Positions 30,876 to 42,132 of a DNA stretch of 64,000 nucleotides are shown here, one piece after another. The notes beneath the pieces were generated by a model, which worked only from the letters and a program-made list of their open reading frames with translations, had not been told where the DNA came from and made no database searches. Both the position numbers and the translations under genes were made by a program. Positions within the stretch are counted from its first letter, which is position 1, and every line of letters begins with the position of its first letter. This DNA is from Liopterus haemorrhoidalis (lineage: Eukaryota; Arthropoda; Insecta; Coleoptera; Dytiscidae), in contig OZ020623.1 in assembly GCA_963971575.1 (NCBI GenBank), forward strand, positions 12,030,980 to 12,094,979. The letters are read 5' to 3'.

Positions 30876-30941
30876 CCTAGCGCTGTGGTAAACATCAAAT
30901 TTACTCTGATTTATGGGGAAATCTAACCCAAAATTGCAACT
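30876..30941 (+). repeat. Direct repeat D, right copy
   Basis: It matches 29887-29952 (see there) at a distance of about 990 bp in the same orientation. Confidence 0.75.
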
Positions 30942-31479
30942 TATAAAAGTGAAAAATAATAAAAACTGTAAAAAACTAACAATTTCCGTACCAAATATAA
31001 TTTATTATTATCTAAGAAAGATGTCTCTACAAAAAATTCATGAAAATAATACAAATTGAATGTGTATATATATATGACTCCGGAGCCTAATCTTAATTAA
31101 AATAAATATTAATTAATATTTATTTACCTGCTTAACTGCATGTACAGTTAATAAAGCCCTACTGTTTTTCTTGCTCTCATAGGAAATATTCGTGTAGGTT
31201 ATAAACGAATTCATGGGACTGCTTTCTTAATGTTTTGCGTTTTACACTAATATTGTTTTAAATAAAAGAAAACAATTATTTAAAATACAAATATTGTCGT
31301 GAAAAGAACAGATTTAATGAAAAACACGATTAAATAAATAGCAAAACAGAGTTTTAAGGCGCATCCCCACTATGCCTCAGTTTGCCAGTTGGCAAGGCCA
31401 GCTGGCAATGCCAACTGGCAAAGCCAGTGGCTGTATACACGTCCACATCTGTGTTGGCATTTAGTTTAGTCGCACAATG

Positions 31480-31600
31480 TTCACCGAGGAAGATTTACTA
31501 ATTGCTTCAGCTGCTGTTATCATACTTGACAGTGAAGAAAAAATACACAAACGGCGCAAACGACTGTTTTGGGTACGTCCAAGTCTTCAAAGTAGATCAC
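31480..31600 (+). pseudogene. Harbinger transposase N-terminal fragment
   Basis: The ATG at 31477 starts MFTEEDLLIASAAVI, then KRRKRLFWVRPSLQSR, matching the N-terminus of HARBI1-like transposases (RRRFWVRPxLxxR). Similarity stops near 31600, where the deletion joins it to the other gene. No DDE residues remain. Confidence 0.75.
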
Positions 31601-31836
31601 GCACCGGACTTATTACATTCCCTCTCTATTTTTATTTCGCGCGAAAAATGACACACCAAGTTTTTGATTTTTCTATCAATTTCTTCTTTTTGTACTCCAA
31701 AACTAACCGCAATTTCCAATAGAGCGTCACATCTCTTATTCCTGTCTTTATAGTCCTTTAAACGACAGTCCCACAAAACAGGACGATCCCGGTACAAATC
31801 GATCAAATTAAACACTTTTTCGTTTGTCCACTCCAT
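31597..31836 (-). pseudogene. Harbinger MADF-domain protein fragment
   Basis: From the Met at 31836 (MEWTNEKVFNLIDLYRDRPV) the frame continues LWDCRLKDYKDRNKRCDALLEI, then KIKNLVCHFSREI. This is a MADF domain (Myb/SANT-like DNA-binding). In Harbinger elements such a protein partners the transposase. The C-terminal part is deleted; the open frame extends upstream to 32007 through the terminal repeat, which is unlikely to be translated. Confidence 0.85.
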
Positions 31837-32013
31837 ATATAAACAACGTTGTTCATATGCGTCTGAATCACAACCTGAATTTAAGCCTAAAGCAGCGTGA
31901 TGCCAGTTGGCACGTCCCCACTCACCGTTCTTATCGGCTTTCTTTGAAGGAGACCGGCACTCGAGCGATTCTCGTTGGCATGCCGCTGGCACGATGGCAT
32001 GTGCCAACGGTCA

Positions 32014-32067
32014 CGTCCACACTATGCCGCAGTTTGCCAACTGGCAAACTGCGGCATAGTGTGGACG
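32014..32067. repeat. 54-bp perfect hairpin at the Harbinger right end
   Basis: Two 26-bp arms (32014-32039 and 32042-32067) are exact inverse copies with a 2-base loop AC; the arm starts CGTCCACACTATGCCGCAGT. The right terminal repeat is thus present twice, back to back. Confidence 0.95.
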
Positions 32068-32075
32068 CCGCTTTA

Positions 32076-33020
32076 GACACCACTGGTTCAGTACGAATGA
32101 CACTAGAAAACATAAGTAATCTCAGACAAACCCCGAGGTTAGATAACCTACGGTACACGTTTGTCGTAGCTAAACCTTAACAATAAACACAATTGATTGA
32201 CAAACTTTAATTGTATTTCTCTTACTATTTTGCCAATGTGAGTGAGAGAGAAGTGTACGTTAATTATTATTTCATATGACCTTGACTAGGCTTCTTTGAT
32301 AATAAAAGTTATTATATATTTGTTTATCGGTTCTCTGTCAATCAACCAGCATGTAAAATCTCGTGACTTATACTTACTTATTGCATATGTTTCTGTGTTA
32401 TTACTAATAGACTTGTTTTAGCTCCTCAAGTGTGAAACATAAAATTACAATATTGCATGCTTTAAGCGTAAAACGAAGGATATTAGCTAACCTAGATTTA
32501 CGATACCTATTAAAAATCATATACTACTTCATTACTAGCAAAAATGCCCGCAAACCAACAACCTATATATTTAAACCGAACTGATCACACTAAAGGAAAC
32601 CTTAAAAACAATAAAACAGTTTGCAAAGGAAATACTTTTCCATAAACAAACGTCCTTGTAACTAATAATTAAATATTTAATAAAATAACTTTGATTTTAC
32701 TCCAGCTGTGAGTTAAAAACCGTATAATATACCAGCATGATTTAAATTACGCGCGTTACCCTTATACGGGAGCATCCGCTAGATGGCAGATAATTCACGT
32801 TTCCTATATTCCCCTTTATTTCAAAGAGAGGGGCTTTAATATTGCCTCAGACGAATATATAAATATTTAATAAACTATTTGTGTTTATGAAGCGGAAATT
32901 TTTACATATAATCACTGTTTCAGTCTAGGGAACTTTATAGGGGTCATTTTAATAATTAATTATGTTTATTTTATTATAAAAAAATGTGTATATGAAACAA
33001 TTAGCTGATTACTTCTTACG
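32076..33020. other. Unassigned AT-rich DNA
   Basis: No gene recognised. Confidence 0.35.
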
Positions 33021-33056
33021 TTTTTTTAGGGTTGTCGGTGTGACCAAAATTTCTCA
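33021..33056 (+). mobile_element. Possible diverged HINE 5' end
   Basis: TTTTTTTAGGGTTGTCGGTG then TGACCAAAA resembles the HINE start TTTAGGGTTTTGTAGGTATGACCAAAA. Short and diverged. Confidence 0.4.
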
Positions 33057-33200
33057 TATTAAGGCCAGTATTACCACGCAAGTTAAACGCCCGATTAGCT
33101 GAACTAAGATTAACTCTTAAATTAAGTTTAACAAAAAATGCGTATTACAATACAAGCTTAAACTTGGTTTCAGAAAACGCCGTATGTGTCCCAGTTGGTA

Positions 33201-33455
33201 TTGGCATCTGACACTACCGATAGAGGCGCTACTGCATTCACATCATGGCTGACTTTGGTAGGATATTTTTGACAGGTTCAATGGTATCTTCATGTGATAT
33301 TTATTGAAACACACGGGAACACACTCTAAAATGGTCTTTAACAGTCTTTCCACTTCTAAGAACATATTCCCATGCTTGTCACAAACTCGACTATCCTACA
33401 ACCGTCAGTTTCTCAAAATCTCACTAGAGGCGCTTCAGTTATTGTCAGTTGACAA
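33201..33455. mobile_element. Family T MITE, diverged copy
   Basis: The ends TTGGCATCTGACACTACCGA and the inverse TTGTCAACTGACAATAACTG are flanked by TA (33199-33200, 33456-33457). They resemble the ends of 37803-38068, and both subterminal regions carry the AGAGGCGCT/AGCGCCTCTA motif. Confidence 0.6.
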
Positions 33456-33753
33456 TACGTTTTCGTAGTGCGTAGTATTAAATTTGAAGCTCTGAACGGT
33501 TGCTCGCCTTACCGTATGACAAACTTGTTAAACTCCATGCACTATAAATATGATATGACGTCACGCTTGGTTAATTAAGTACCAATGTCATGATGTGATT
33601 TAACCAACATCAAACAATTACTCAGTTGGTACATTTATTTACTGAATGTTGGTAACGTTTTTACACGTTGCCAGGTTTAGAATGTAATGTTCAGTCGTTT
33701 CTAAGTGAGGTTAAACTTTATTTTTCATTAAATCAAATATTATTGTAATAAAA

Positions 33754-34169
33754 ATGCCGAAAGCTCTTAATAGCTGCGCTCAAAGGATGGTTTTGTCTTT
33801 TATTATTTATTTTGAAAGAGTGCGAGATAATAGTGGTCCTTTAATGAATTTGAAATGTGTGAGAGATGTAAGTAAATATTTTTTTTTTTATATCTAAGGT
33901 CTTTTTACTTGACTTTTTCTACAAATAATTGTTAATTTACTTTTTAGACAGTTGCTGCTGCATTAGATGTCAGTATTTCTAAAGTGAATAAAATCGCTGC
34001 ACAACAATCGAGAGGTGAAGCTGTCAGTAGCACGAAAAAGAAACGAACACGTACTAAATCTGCTGTAGAATTAGATAATTTTACAACAGTTGGGATACGT
34101 AATATAATTTATGAGATGTACCGAAATAGTAAGGACACTTTACCAACATCTGTACATGAGGTCTCTTAA
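33754..34169 (+). CDS. Two-exon DDE_3-type transposase N-terminus
   Basis: Exon 1 (33754-33867) starts MPKALNSCAQRMVL and ends NLKCVRD; a GTAAGT donor and TTTTTTAG-type acceptor bound an 80-bp intron (33868-33947); exon 2 (33948-34169) runs TVAAALDVSISKVNKI, then KKKRTRTKSAVELDNF and IRNIIYEMYRNSKDTLPT to TAA. The spliced product is 111 residues and uninterrupted. The layout (FERxRxNxGPL, AxAxGVSxxxVxxI, LDxFxxxxIRxxIxxxY) is that of the N-terminal region of insect DDE_3-type transposase-like proteins, which are much longer. So this is a truncated transposon gene or a domesticated fragment. A possible AATAAA lies near 34344. Confidence 0.55.
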
Positions 34170-34517
34170 CATAATTTATTTTTACTCTAATTGAACAGTT
34201 TATTTAAGTATTTTCCATGTTGGGTGATATTTCTATAACGTACTTTTATCTTATTCTGTATATTGTGTTTGTATATTTTAGAATGTTTTGTAATTTTTAA
34301 TGTGAATTAAAAACAATATTTAATTTTGTATCTTGGTCGATAAATAAATATTATATTATATTAATAAATTATGTTTAATTTACATTTTTTACGTTCATTC
34401 TTTTTTTATAATTTTATCCTATAGGTATGTTACGTAGAGTCATACCGGTTTATTATCATCAGATGCAAACGAAAAGTAATTTTAGCGTATTCGTGAAATT
34501 TACATTTGCAGCTAGCG

Positions 34518-35333
34518 TAGGGCTGCCATACGTCCCGGTACACCGGGACATGTCCCGGTTTTGAGGTTTGTGTCCCAGTGTCCCGGTCCAAGAGTCATTT
34601 GTCCCGGTCGATTTAAAACTTATGCATATTAAAAAATTATTTTTCGATAATATTGTACATATACATATATACATACTATATATAAATTACATAACAGATT
34701 CGAGGTCCGAAATGTTCCGGAGTAATGCCGAGTACCAGTCAGCTAGTCACTAGCTGGCTGGTACTGACAGATGAGCGCAATTCGCTTTCTATTGACACCG
34801 TGAAAAGCATAATTCAATGTGTTTTAAATTATAAAATGTCATGCATTGAATTCTATAATTATATAAAAGGGGAAAAAGAATTGCTCCAAAAAACGAAAAC
34901 ATCGGAGAAGTATGATTGGGCAAAGAAGAGCGATGATAAAGAAGCCACCGAAGTCGGGGAAGGGGGAGAGTAAAGGCAAGAGAAGAATGGAATGTAAGGT
35001 TCTATTTGGTTTTATTAAATTGAATCGCCCATTAATTTATATTATATTATTTTAGATTTGATAAAGACGCATCCACAAAAAAAAACATCAAATTTTTCCA
35101 GTCGAACTGAGTGTTCCAAAATGATTCACCATTGATCCCAACGTTTTGCTCTTGGAATACCTATTATCAATCTCTACTTTAATTATTTTTTTTGCCTTTA
35201 AAATTTTTTATTTTTTTAAAATATTGTGCAATTTTTTATACAAATGTATTATTATCGATAAAAGGTTTTCTTTAGTTTTTTTTTGGGGGGGGGGGGTGTC
35301 CCGGTCGGTAGTCCGACAATTATGGCAGCCCTA
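34518..35333 (+). mobile_element. hAT element with perfect 8-bp TSD
   Basis: The ends TAGGGCTGCCATA and its inverse are flanked by AGCTAGCG (34510-34517, 35334-35341). Repeated GTCCCGGT motifs lie near both ends, and a G-run sits at 35285-35296. The body retains only the C-terminal transposase part. A second right end occurs at 17760-17816. Confidence 0.95.
34725..34973 (+). pseudogene. hAT transposase C-terminal remnant
   Basis: The frame contains LTDERNSLSIDTVKSIIQCV, SCIEFYNYIKGEKELL and SEKYDWAKK. The DxRNxxSIxTVKxIL...CxEFY order is found at the end of ZNF862/KIAA-type hAT transposases. The catalytic region and AERxFS dimerisation core are absent. The start is arbitrary. Confidence 0.65.
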
Positions 35334-35485
35334 AGCTAGCGGTAATAAACTGTTCGAACTGGCAATAATATTTGAATATTCATTATTCGAAGTAAAACTG
35401 TAGCGAACATCTGAAATTCAAATATTCAAAAATTTCTATTCGAATAATAAAACTTTAGTCTTCATCATTGCTTTCCGATCTCTTT

Positions 35486-35606
35486 AGGTGGGTTTGGGAA
35501 GCAAGCTCGAAACGTTTGAGAAAAGGCCTAAACGCGTTTCCTCGAGCGGTCTGGTTTTAAACAGAGTGAATCGGAACACTCCGAGTTTGCTTCCCGAACC
35601 CACAGT
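35486..35606. repeat. Imperfect inverted repeat
   Basis: GTGGGTTTGGGAAGCAAGCT on the left is mirrored by the inverse of AGTTTGCTTCCCGAACCCAC on the right, about 120 bp overall. Possibly a small foldback MITE; no TSD seen. Confidence 0.6.
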
Positions 35607-36834
35607 GTCTACGTGACACCAGGCGAAAAATTAAAGTAAATTGTATAAAAAGGATGAAAAGAACACGACACATTTCTAAAAACAATTATTTCTGATGATT
35701 CTTATACACTGAAATTTTCCATTTATTTTGTTTAGTACTACATTACACATTTAATATAGTTTAAATCATAAATTTCGCGACAAATTGGTTGGAACTTCTC
35801 TGCATCATAATTCACATTAATTCCTTTCCTCCATAGGAAATATAGGGTTTCAATCTCTTTTTAGAACTAGTTCGAAATAACCTAACTTTTTTAACAATTA
35901 GCGAAGTGACAACACGGGAAGTTTTTCAACTGTGACGTCATCTCATTGTTATAATAAATGGACTCTAGTGACAATCAACAGTGCACAAGATTTAGTCTAT
36001 AGTCGACTAATTTAAGAGCTCTGAATGCAACTTAAGTGAGATATTTCAAGTTTTTTAGTTAGCAAATTTGAAAGTTTTGATTTATAGTGTGAGATCTTTT
36101 TGAGATATTCAGACCAATTTGAAATCGTGTGTAACAATGTATGTGAAATTATGAGAGATTTGTTACAATAAGTATTATGCAAAAAAATTATCCAACAAAA
36201 TATTAATGTGAACACTTTCATATTACATAAAATGACTCTCATATTTACCATGTCATACTCCATGGTTTATTAAACCAAATTTAATTCATAAAATCAATTT
36301 TAATAACAAAAATTTTCTTGTTTATTCTAGATTTAGGTTTACGACAGTAAATTCTAAATATTTATAATTAATATTTTGATATCAGATCATAAAATATGAA
36401 CCCATGAATGAACGGCATTATGGGAATAACTGCAAATGAAATGGAGCGTTCTAGCTACCAATGAAAGATATATGTTGTAACTCGGATGGATACTACAAAA
36501 AATATCCCGAGTTTCCCATGTTTAATTAAATTTAATAATTAATAACATCTAAAAGAAAGTTAGTTTAGATAACAGGAATTTTATTAATAATTTTATGGAT
36601 TTAAACATCATAAAATAATTTTGTTTTTGTCGTAAATCGAATATATTTCGACAGAGTTATAAAAAAACACGACTTTAGAGTTGACAATCTTAGTATTAAT
36701 AAATATTAATATTAATAAATTATAGAAATATTAAAAGGGTTCTGTAGTTTTTAAGTAAAGGAATCATTGAGCGCGTTTGGCGAATGGAACTGTTGAGTAT
36801 GTTGACACAGATCTGGAGGATAGGTGAGAGAAAA
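35607..36834. other. Unassigned AT-rich DNA
   Basis: No gene recognised; the minus-strand open frame 36012-36263 has no recognisable motif. Confidence 0.35.
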
Positions 36835-37682
36835 AATTGATGTGAAGTGTGAATATTCACACATTTCAGGGTTTCGCAGGTATATAATAAGTGAAGGCGG
36901 TATGCTGAGTGTGTAGGACAAATTTTACTTTGTAGTAATCACGGCAAAATGAACGATATTTTTAAAATAATTTATCGTCTGTTAATCATATAATAAGATA
37001 ATTATTAAATTTACGCTCTTAAAAATTAAATACAACATTTGTCAAAATATAACTAGAATTTTGACAAAATAATTTCAACATAATAAAAATGCAAAAAAAA
37101 CAGAAAAAATAAAATTCACTCAGTACTCGAACTCGAAACCCTTCGTTTACCAGCGAGTTTTATCTTACGACACCAGTGCTCTAACCAATAACGCCATCGT
37201 ACGCCTTGCATGTGAGTGTCTTACATTGGTATAACTTTTGTACTTTGTGAACCAAAAACCACAAAAAATGCGTTATTTTCCGAAAACATAATCTGATCAA
37301 AAATTCCTGTTGTACTATTTCGGTTCACACCAATATACATTACTTAGAATTTTTTTAGATTTTTAGTTTAAACCATCTGGGCTACAGGGTGTGGGACAAA
37401 TTTTTTTTTGCACAATTTTGACAAAAATCGCATCAAAATAATTTATTTTTCAAAAATAAAAATTTGATCGTTAATCCACGTATTAAGGGCTTTCATTTGA
37501 TACCCTACTCATAGTTTTAAAAAAATATTTTTGTTTTCGATGAGCACATATTTGTTTATATTTTTAGGGGGGTGTGTTTTTTAGATGTTTTAGTATTTTT
37601 CCTATGTGAGGGTCAAAGAGTTGTATAAGCATGCCAAATTTCAACTCTCTAGGTTTAGCCGTTTGGCTACAATTTTTACCGA

Positions 37683-37716
<34 letters not shown>

Positions 37717-37766
37717 GACAAAATGACGGTATAAGGGTTTTTTGGTCATACCTACAAAACCCTAAA
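36835..37766 (-). mobile_element. HINE copy B
   Basis: On the minus strand it has the same order as copy A: CCCTAAA end inverse (TTTAGGGTTTTGTAGGTATG), a long GACA/GTCT array (37684-37717), the ACCTGCGAAACCCTGAAA repeat, then the GTGTGAATATTCACAC hairpin at 36848-36863. It sits between A runs without a TSD. The sequence is nearly the same as copy A, including the tRNA-like block. Confidence 0.85.
37117..37205 (-). repeat. tRNA-like block inside HINE B
   Basis: It is the same block as in copy A: GCGTTATTGGTTAGAGCACT...GGGTTTCGAGTTCGAGTACT. Copy B reads TAAACGAAGGG where A reads TAAAGGAAGGG. Confidence 0.55.
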
Positions 37767-37802
37767 AAGAGTACAATACAAGAATGCTGGTCTTTGAAGC
37801 TA

Positions 37803-38068
37803 TTGAGAACTGACAGTAACTGAAGTGACGCCTAGCGAAATATTTTGGAACTTAACGGAATAGGATTTTGTTGGATGTGGCTCATTTAATTGCATTGTTT
37901 GTATGTGTTAAAGTGAAGAAAACTTTAATAAAATGTTTTTAAAATCGCAACAGAAAATTAACTGCAATGTGAATTGTTGTGTATCAAATGGCAAATATCA
38001 AAAAATCCTATTCCAATCGCCATTTTGTAAGTGACAACAGCGCCTCTATAGGTAATGTCACTTCTCAA
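37803..38068. mobile_element. Family T MITE with THAP-like start
   Basis: The ends TTGAGAACTGACAGTAACTG and TTGAGAAGTGACATTACCTA (inverse) mark a 266-bp element; TA precedes it and TT follows. It is closely related to 49151-49410. A plus-strand frame at about 37935 reads SQQKINCNVNCCVSNGK, which may be a degraded THAP-like start. Confidence 0.8.
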
Positions 38069-38526
38069 TTATAAAAAGCATAATAGACGATATCCAAAGT
38101 GACGTCAGCAACACTAGCGACAGTGAGCTTTTGTCAAACTACTCTTACAAATATCTCATTTGTTCATAGCCAGAGTCGGTGTTGTAATAGATACATTTAA
38201 AAAATATCTAGATACAGATACCTAAGAAATTTTTTATCAAGATGCAGATACAGATACAGAATTATAAAAAATATCTAGATACAGATACATGCGAAAAAAG
38301 TTTGTATCTAGATACAGCTAGATACTTTTGAAAAAACACTGAAAAATGAAAATACCCTATTTTTTACCAAACAAACAGTGCGTGTTAATCAGTATTATAC
38401 AGGCTGTTCAAAAATAACCGTGACGGCACAAAAAGCCCACTAAATTCAAGGTAAAACACTATTCTACGGAATAAATTTGTACTAAATTACGTATGGATTA
38501 TGTTAGCCATATGTGCTGATGTATAA

Positions 38527-38571
38527 GCTGCGTATCTATAAGTCTAATGTTAGTTTTATAGATACGCAGCT
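38527..38571. repeat. Hairpin
   Basis: AGCTGCGTATCTATAA and TTTTATAGATACGCAGCT are inverse copies around a loop of about 12 bases. Confidence 0.85.
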
Positions 38572-38752
38572 ATGTTCTTGTGAAGAGGATGTTCCTTTCA
38601 ATCAAATTTTAGCCCTAATTGAAGTGGAATTCATGTAATGTCACGATCATTTTTGATCATTAATAAAAAATTACTGATAAGAAATATGTGATTTTTTTTT
38701 TCTCATTCCATACAAATTTAATTTATAAACACTATTTCAGTTAACATTCTCA

Positions 38753-38783
38753 CGTGTAACACAGATTTGTCTGTGTTACACAT
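38753..38783. repeat. Hairpin
   Basis: GTGTAACACAGA and TCTGTGTTACAC are exact inverse copies around a four-base loop. Confidence 0.85.
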
Positions 38784-39940
38784 TTTAACTGAATGTGTAC
38801 AGTTCGAGGATGTCAGGGAGAAGGTAGGCCTGTGCTATGACCTGTCAGTTGATTTAGGTGACGACAGAGTACTCATGGACAGGCTGGTACTCTTCCTGAG
38901 AGAATCGAACTTACTGTTTTATGTGTGAAGTCTTGCACCTTATTTTAATGTGTTCTTTTTCTAAACTGTGATATTCGATGGTAATTGGCCCCTTTACAGC
39001 CTCTTACCGTCACACTGAGTATGTTCAAATTTTCGAACAGACTTTTTATCTTATTTATTTGTGTTTGTCTGTGCAAGATTTATTTTATTGAGTATGCGTA
39101 ATTTTATTGATTTTATCTATTTATTGATTGTTTAGTTTATTGTTTTTAAAATGTAGTGTAGTCATTTAAGTGGGCTGCGTTAGGCGCAAATAGCTTTAGT
39201 TGCTGTGCGCCAAACATTTTAACTAACTAACTTAACCTTCTCACGCTTACAAATTAAATTTATAAGAGCGTTTAATAGTTTATTCAATTTTACGTCCTTT
39301 AGGAAACACACATACTTATCTTACTAATTTCAATTAGAAAATGAACTTAATATCCACACTAGCATGGCCGGCCCTTGGGTGAGGCGGACTAGAGCCAGGT
39401 CTCAAGTGAAGAAGTGGCCTCAAAAAAATTATCAAAGTGTATTTTCAATCACTGGATACTTTTGAAGAGCCTTAATCTTTCTTGCCCAAGGATTCACAAA
39501 ACTACAGTCCACTCCCAAACCACTTGTGTGGATATAATTTTTCACATGTTTTTAGTAAATTGCTCATCAAAATAGCAACAATAGTTATTCAAAAACTTAG
39601 TTTTCATTAATAATGACCCATTTTCCTTAAGTGTTGTACCTACTATTGTGGTAGCTAAATACCTACTATTTTTAGGGCCGTTCAAAAGCTACGAAAAACG
39701 AGTGAGAATATATAAACATACATTTTTTTTTTTTGACATCCCATATAAATTTAATTTGTAAACGTCAGAATTTCAATTGTTTTCTGAATTTTGTTTATAG
39801 TAAAAATAAAATATTTAAAATGACAATTTATAATTAAACTATGATATCAGCTCGGTATCATGGTATAAAAATAAAGTAACGATCAAAGTATCTGAAATAC
39901 AGATACAAGATCCTTAAATTTAAATATCTAAATACAGATA

Positions 39941-41350
39941 CAGGGCCGGATTAACCTATTTTGGGGCCCTAGACATTTTTCCCTGCCGGGCCACCACAAA
40001 AATAGACCAAAAAAAAATATGTATATTCTCCAAAAAATTAGAAAACAAATGAAATTAAAGAAATAAATAATGTTCCTGGGGTAGTTAAAAAACTAATGCA
40101 TATGTTAATTTGTTATTAAAAAAAAAGAATTTTCAATACAAAACAAAATAAATAAATTTTAGTTTTTATTCCAATAGAATCAATAGGGAAAAACGACAAT
40201 TCAAAAATTCATTTTTCTCGCTTTTAATTCTGCAAAATTATCAATTAATTCATCATAATTGAAATTGTCCATATCATTTTGTTCGATACATAGTACAACT
40301 AAAGAAGTTAATTTTGATTGGCTCAATGAGTTTCGTAAATAATTTTTTACACGTTTTAATACTGAAAACGACTTTTCACCAGATGCATTTTACATGCAAA
40401 GTTAAATATATGCGCAATAAGATTTCTATATTTGGAAATGTGGATACAATTTTTGTGGTCTTTATAAATTGTAACATATCAGGCAACTTTAAATTTTGGC
40501 TTTTACAAATTAACATAAAATGCAACAGTTCCTCGTCCAATTCTTCAGTATCAATGTCTTCATTGTACCATTTTTTTTAGCAATGCGGTATGTTCAGATC
40601 TAATTGATACATCGTCATCTAAGTCTGTATGAAATATTTTAAAAATCTCGTCAATGTCTTTGTAACTTTTGCTGCGTAGTTTTAGTTCAAAAGATATTTT
40701 GTCACAAATCACATAAAAACAATTTCGTTTAAAGGCTTCTTGACCCTGACTACAAGAACTTACGTCTTCCTCATCATGATGAACTTCATCAAAAAATCCA
40801 TTCCTTTTTCGGGACATTTTTTTTTAATCGGAATAAGTTTTTATTTCTGACGCGGTTAATGCCTCCGCTTCTATTTCGGGAAATAAACATCTTAAAACTA
40901 TTAACGTAATTAAACAAATTGTCAAATATGTTTGCCGCAAACGAGATTGGCATAGTAGGATATTGTAAGTTTGTATTTATTCTGGAAAGAATTTTATCCC
41001 AAATAATTGTTGATAAAATTAATTCTAAATTATTAATTTTGTTTGCTATTTCTTGTGATTCCACTTTTACAGAACAGTTCTGAGATTCATCTAGAGATAT
41101 ATCAAGTAGAACATTTTTTATTTGCTTGAACCCAGAGTGAATTGCCTTAACTGCAGTTAAAGCAAATCGCTCTACAAGACCATCTAGTAGTACATAATTT
41201 TTTTACTCTAAAATGATTATTATTTTCCGTGAAATAAAAGAAAACTTTTATTTTTTTTACATTTATTTTTTTCAGCGTTTTTTTTTTTTTTGACAGTTTG
41301 ACCGGGCCCTAGACATTTGTCTCATTTGTCTATGCCATGATCCGGCCTTG
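39941..41350 (-). mobile_element. hAT element (ZMYM1-like), perfect TSD
   Basis: The ends CAGGGCCGGATTAACC and CAAGGCCGGATCATGG (inverse) are flanked by TACAGATA (39933-39940, 41351-41358). GGGGCCCTAGACATTT near the left end and GGGCCCTAGACATTTG near the right end are subterminal copies. It contains a decayed transposase on the minus strand. Confidence 0.95.
40193..41064 (-). pseudogene. hAT transposase, ZMYM1-like, C-terminal half
   Basis: Minus-strand blocks in order: EIANKINNLELILSTIIWDK (41064 down), then CFYVICDKISFELKLRSKSY with IFKIF (about 40690), a stretch like FPNIEI.LRIYLTL near 40420, and the terminal DNFNYDELIDNFAELKARKM near 40200. This is the order in ZMYM1/TTF-type hAT transposases. 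Several frameshifts break it, and the motif usually ASAERSFSKLK is eroded. The N-terminal zinc finger part is deleted. Confidence 0.7.
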
Positions 41351-41412
41351 TACAGATACATATTTCAAAAAGTATCTAACTTGTATCTATATACTTGAAA
41401 AGGTATCTTCCA

Positions 41413-42000
41413 GAGACTCTAGGGAACGGCAGCTTCCTCCTGCCCCTTATTACGGGCGCCCATGACTTGGACCGATTTTGTATTTTATGCAATGTAATTC
41501 TGATATACTGCAAATATTTTTCTAAGCACTTACGTATAGTTCAAAAGCACATACCCACACTTTAGAATTCCACAGGAAATAACAAATTTTCTGGTCGTAA
41601 GTATAGTGACCACATTCAATTTTTTCAATATGTTTTCTTAAGTTCAAAGTGACAAGTGTTACCCAAGTTTCAAAGATATTCTAAAATACCTAAACCTTTG
41701 TCTGCTGGACAGTTTAGTTATTATTGTCTTTGAATAGCGCAGCAGGGCTGAGGGCTAACAATAAGAAGTTAGGAAGTTATTGTTCGTTGAAAAGGGGATG
41801 GTATACGCTACTCAAGAAGTTAATAAATCAAATAAATGTATCCGGTAAAAATGTTATTACGAATATGTTCAACATAAGTATCCGAAAAAAAGAAGTAAAA
41901 TAAATACACGTTTAGATGTACAAAGTTTAATACTTGGTTGCATAAAAGTCTAGATGTAAGCTTAAACTTGATGTAAAACACAAAATTGCAAAGCAATGCG
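41413..42000. other. Unassigned DNA
   Basis: Nothing recognised. Confidence 0.35.
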
Positions 42001-42132
42001 TTATAGGGGAAACTTCCTAAGCACCCTGATATCTGGTGGCAATTTGTGGAAGATACGAAAGTGACATTGTTTTGTTATGTTCAATGGAGAAATACGTGTT
42101 TTTTTGTTGTTTGTGGTTTATTTTTGTGAATC

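Larger units (their letters stand above)
31357..32072. mobile_element. Deleted PIF/Harbinger element
   Basis: The ends AGGCGCATCCCCACTATGCC and AGCGGCGTCCACACTATGCC (inverse) are flanked by TTA (31354-31356, 32073-32075). Both subterminal regions contain several GCCA(A/G)(C/T)TGGC(A) motifs, candidate transposase sites. Inside are the beginnings of two convergent genes: a transposase (plus strand) and a MADF protein (minus strand), the usual Harbinger pair, joined by deletion near 31600. Confidence 0.9.
38174..41412. mobile_element. TATCTAGATAC-rich element, host of a nested hAT
   Basis: Both ends carry many copies of (T)ATCTAGATAC/AGATAC: about 38200-38330 on the left, 39890-39940 and 41351-41400 on the right. 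The termini CCAGAGTC and CTAGAGTC (inverse) are hAT-like but no TSD is seen. The inside is largely non-coding, with two hairpins (38527-38571, 38753-38783), and is interrupted by a complete hAT at 39941-41350. Confidence 0.55.

Noticed and set aside
31824..32180. 118-codon plus-strand frame
   Set aside because: It is antisense to the MADF fragment and passes through the palindromic Harbinger end.
36012..36263. 83-codon minus-strand frame
   Set aside because: No motif, AT-rich composition, not supported by splice signals or neighbours.
37684..37717. CRISPR-like or satellite array of GACA
   Set aside because: It is the standard tetranucleotide microsatellite inside a HINE; no spacers. No CRISPR array is expected or seen in this eukaryotic DNA.
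39370..39400. Possible hAT end GGCCGGCCCTTGGG
   Set aside because: No matching inverted partner or duplication could be found, so it was not called.
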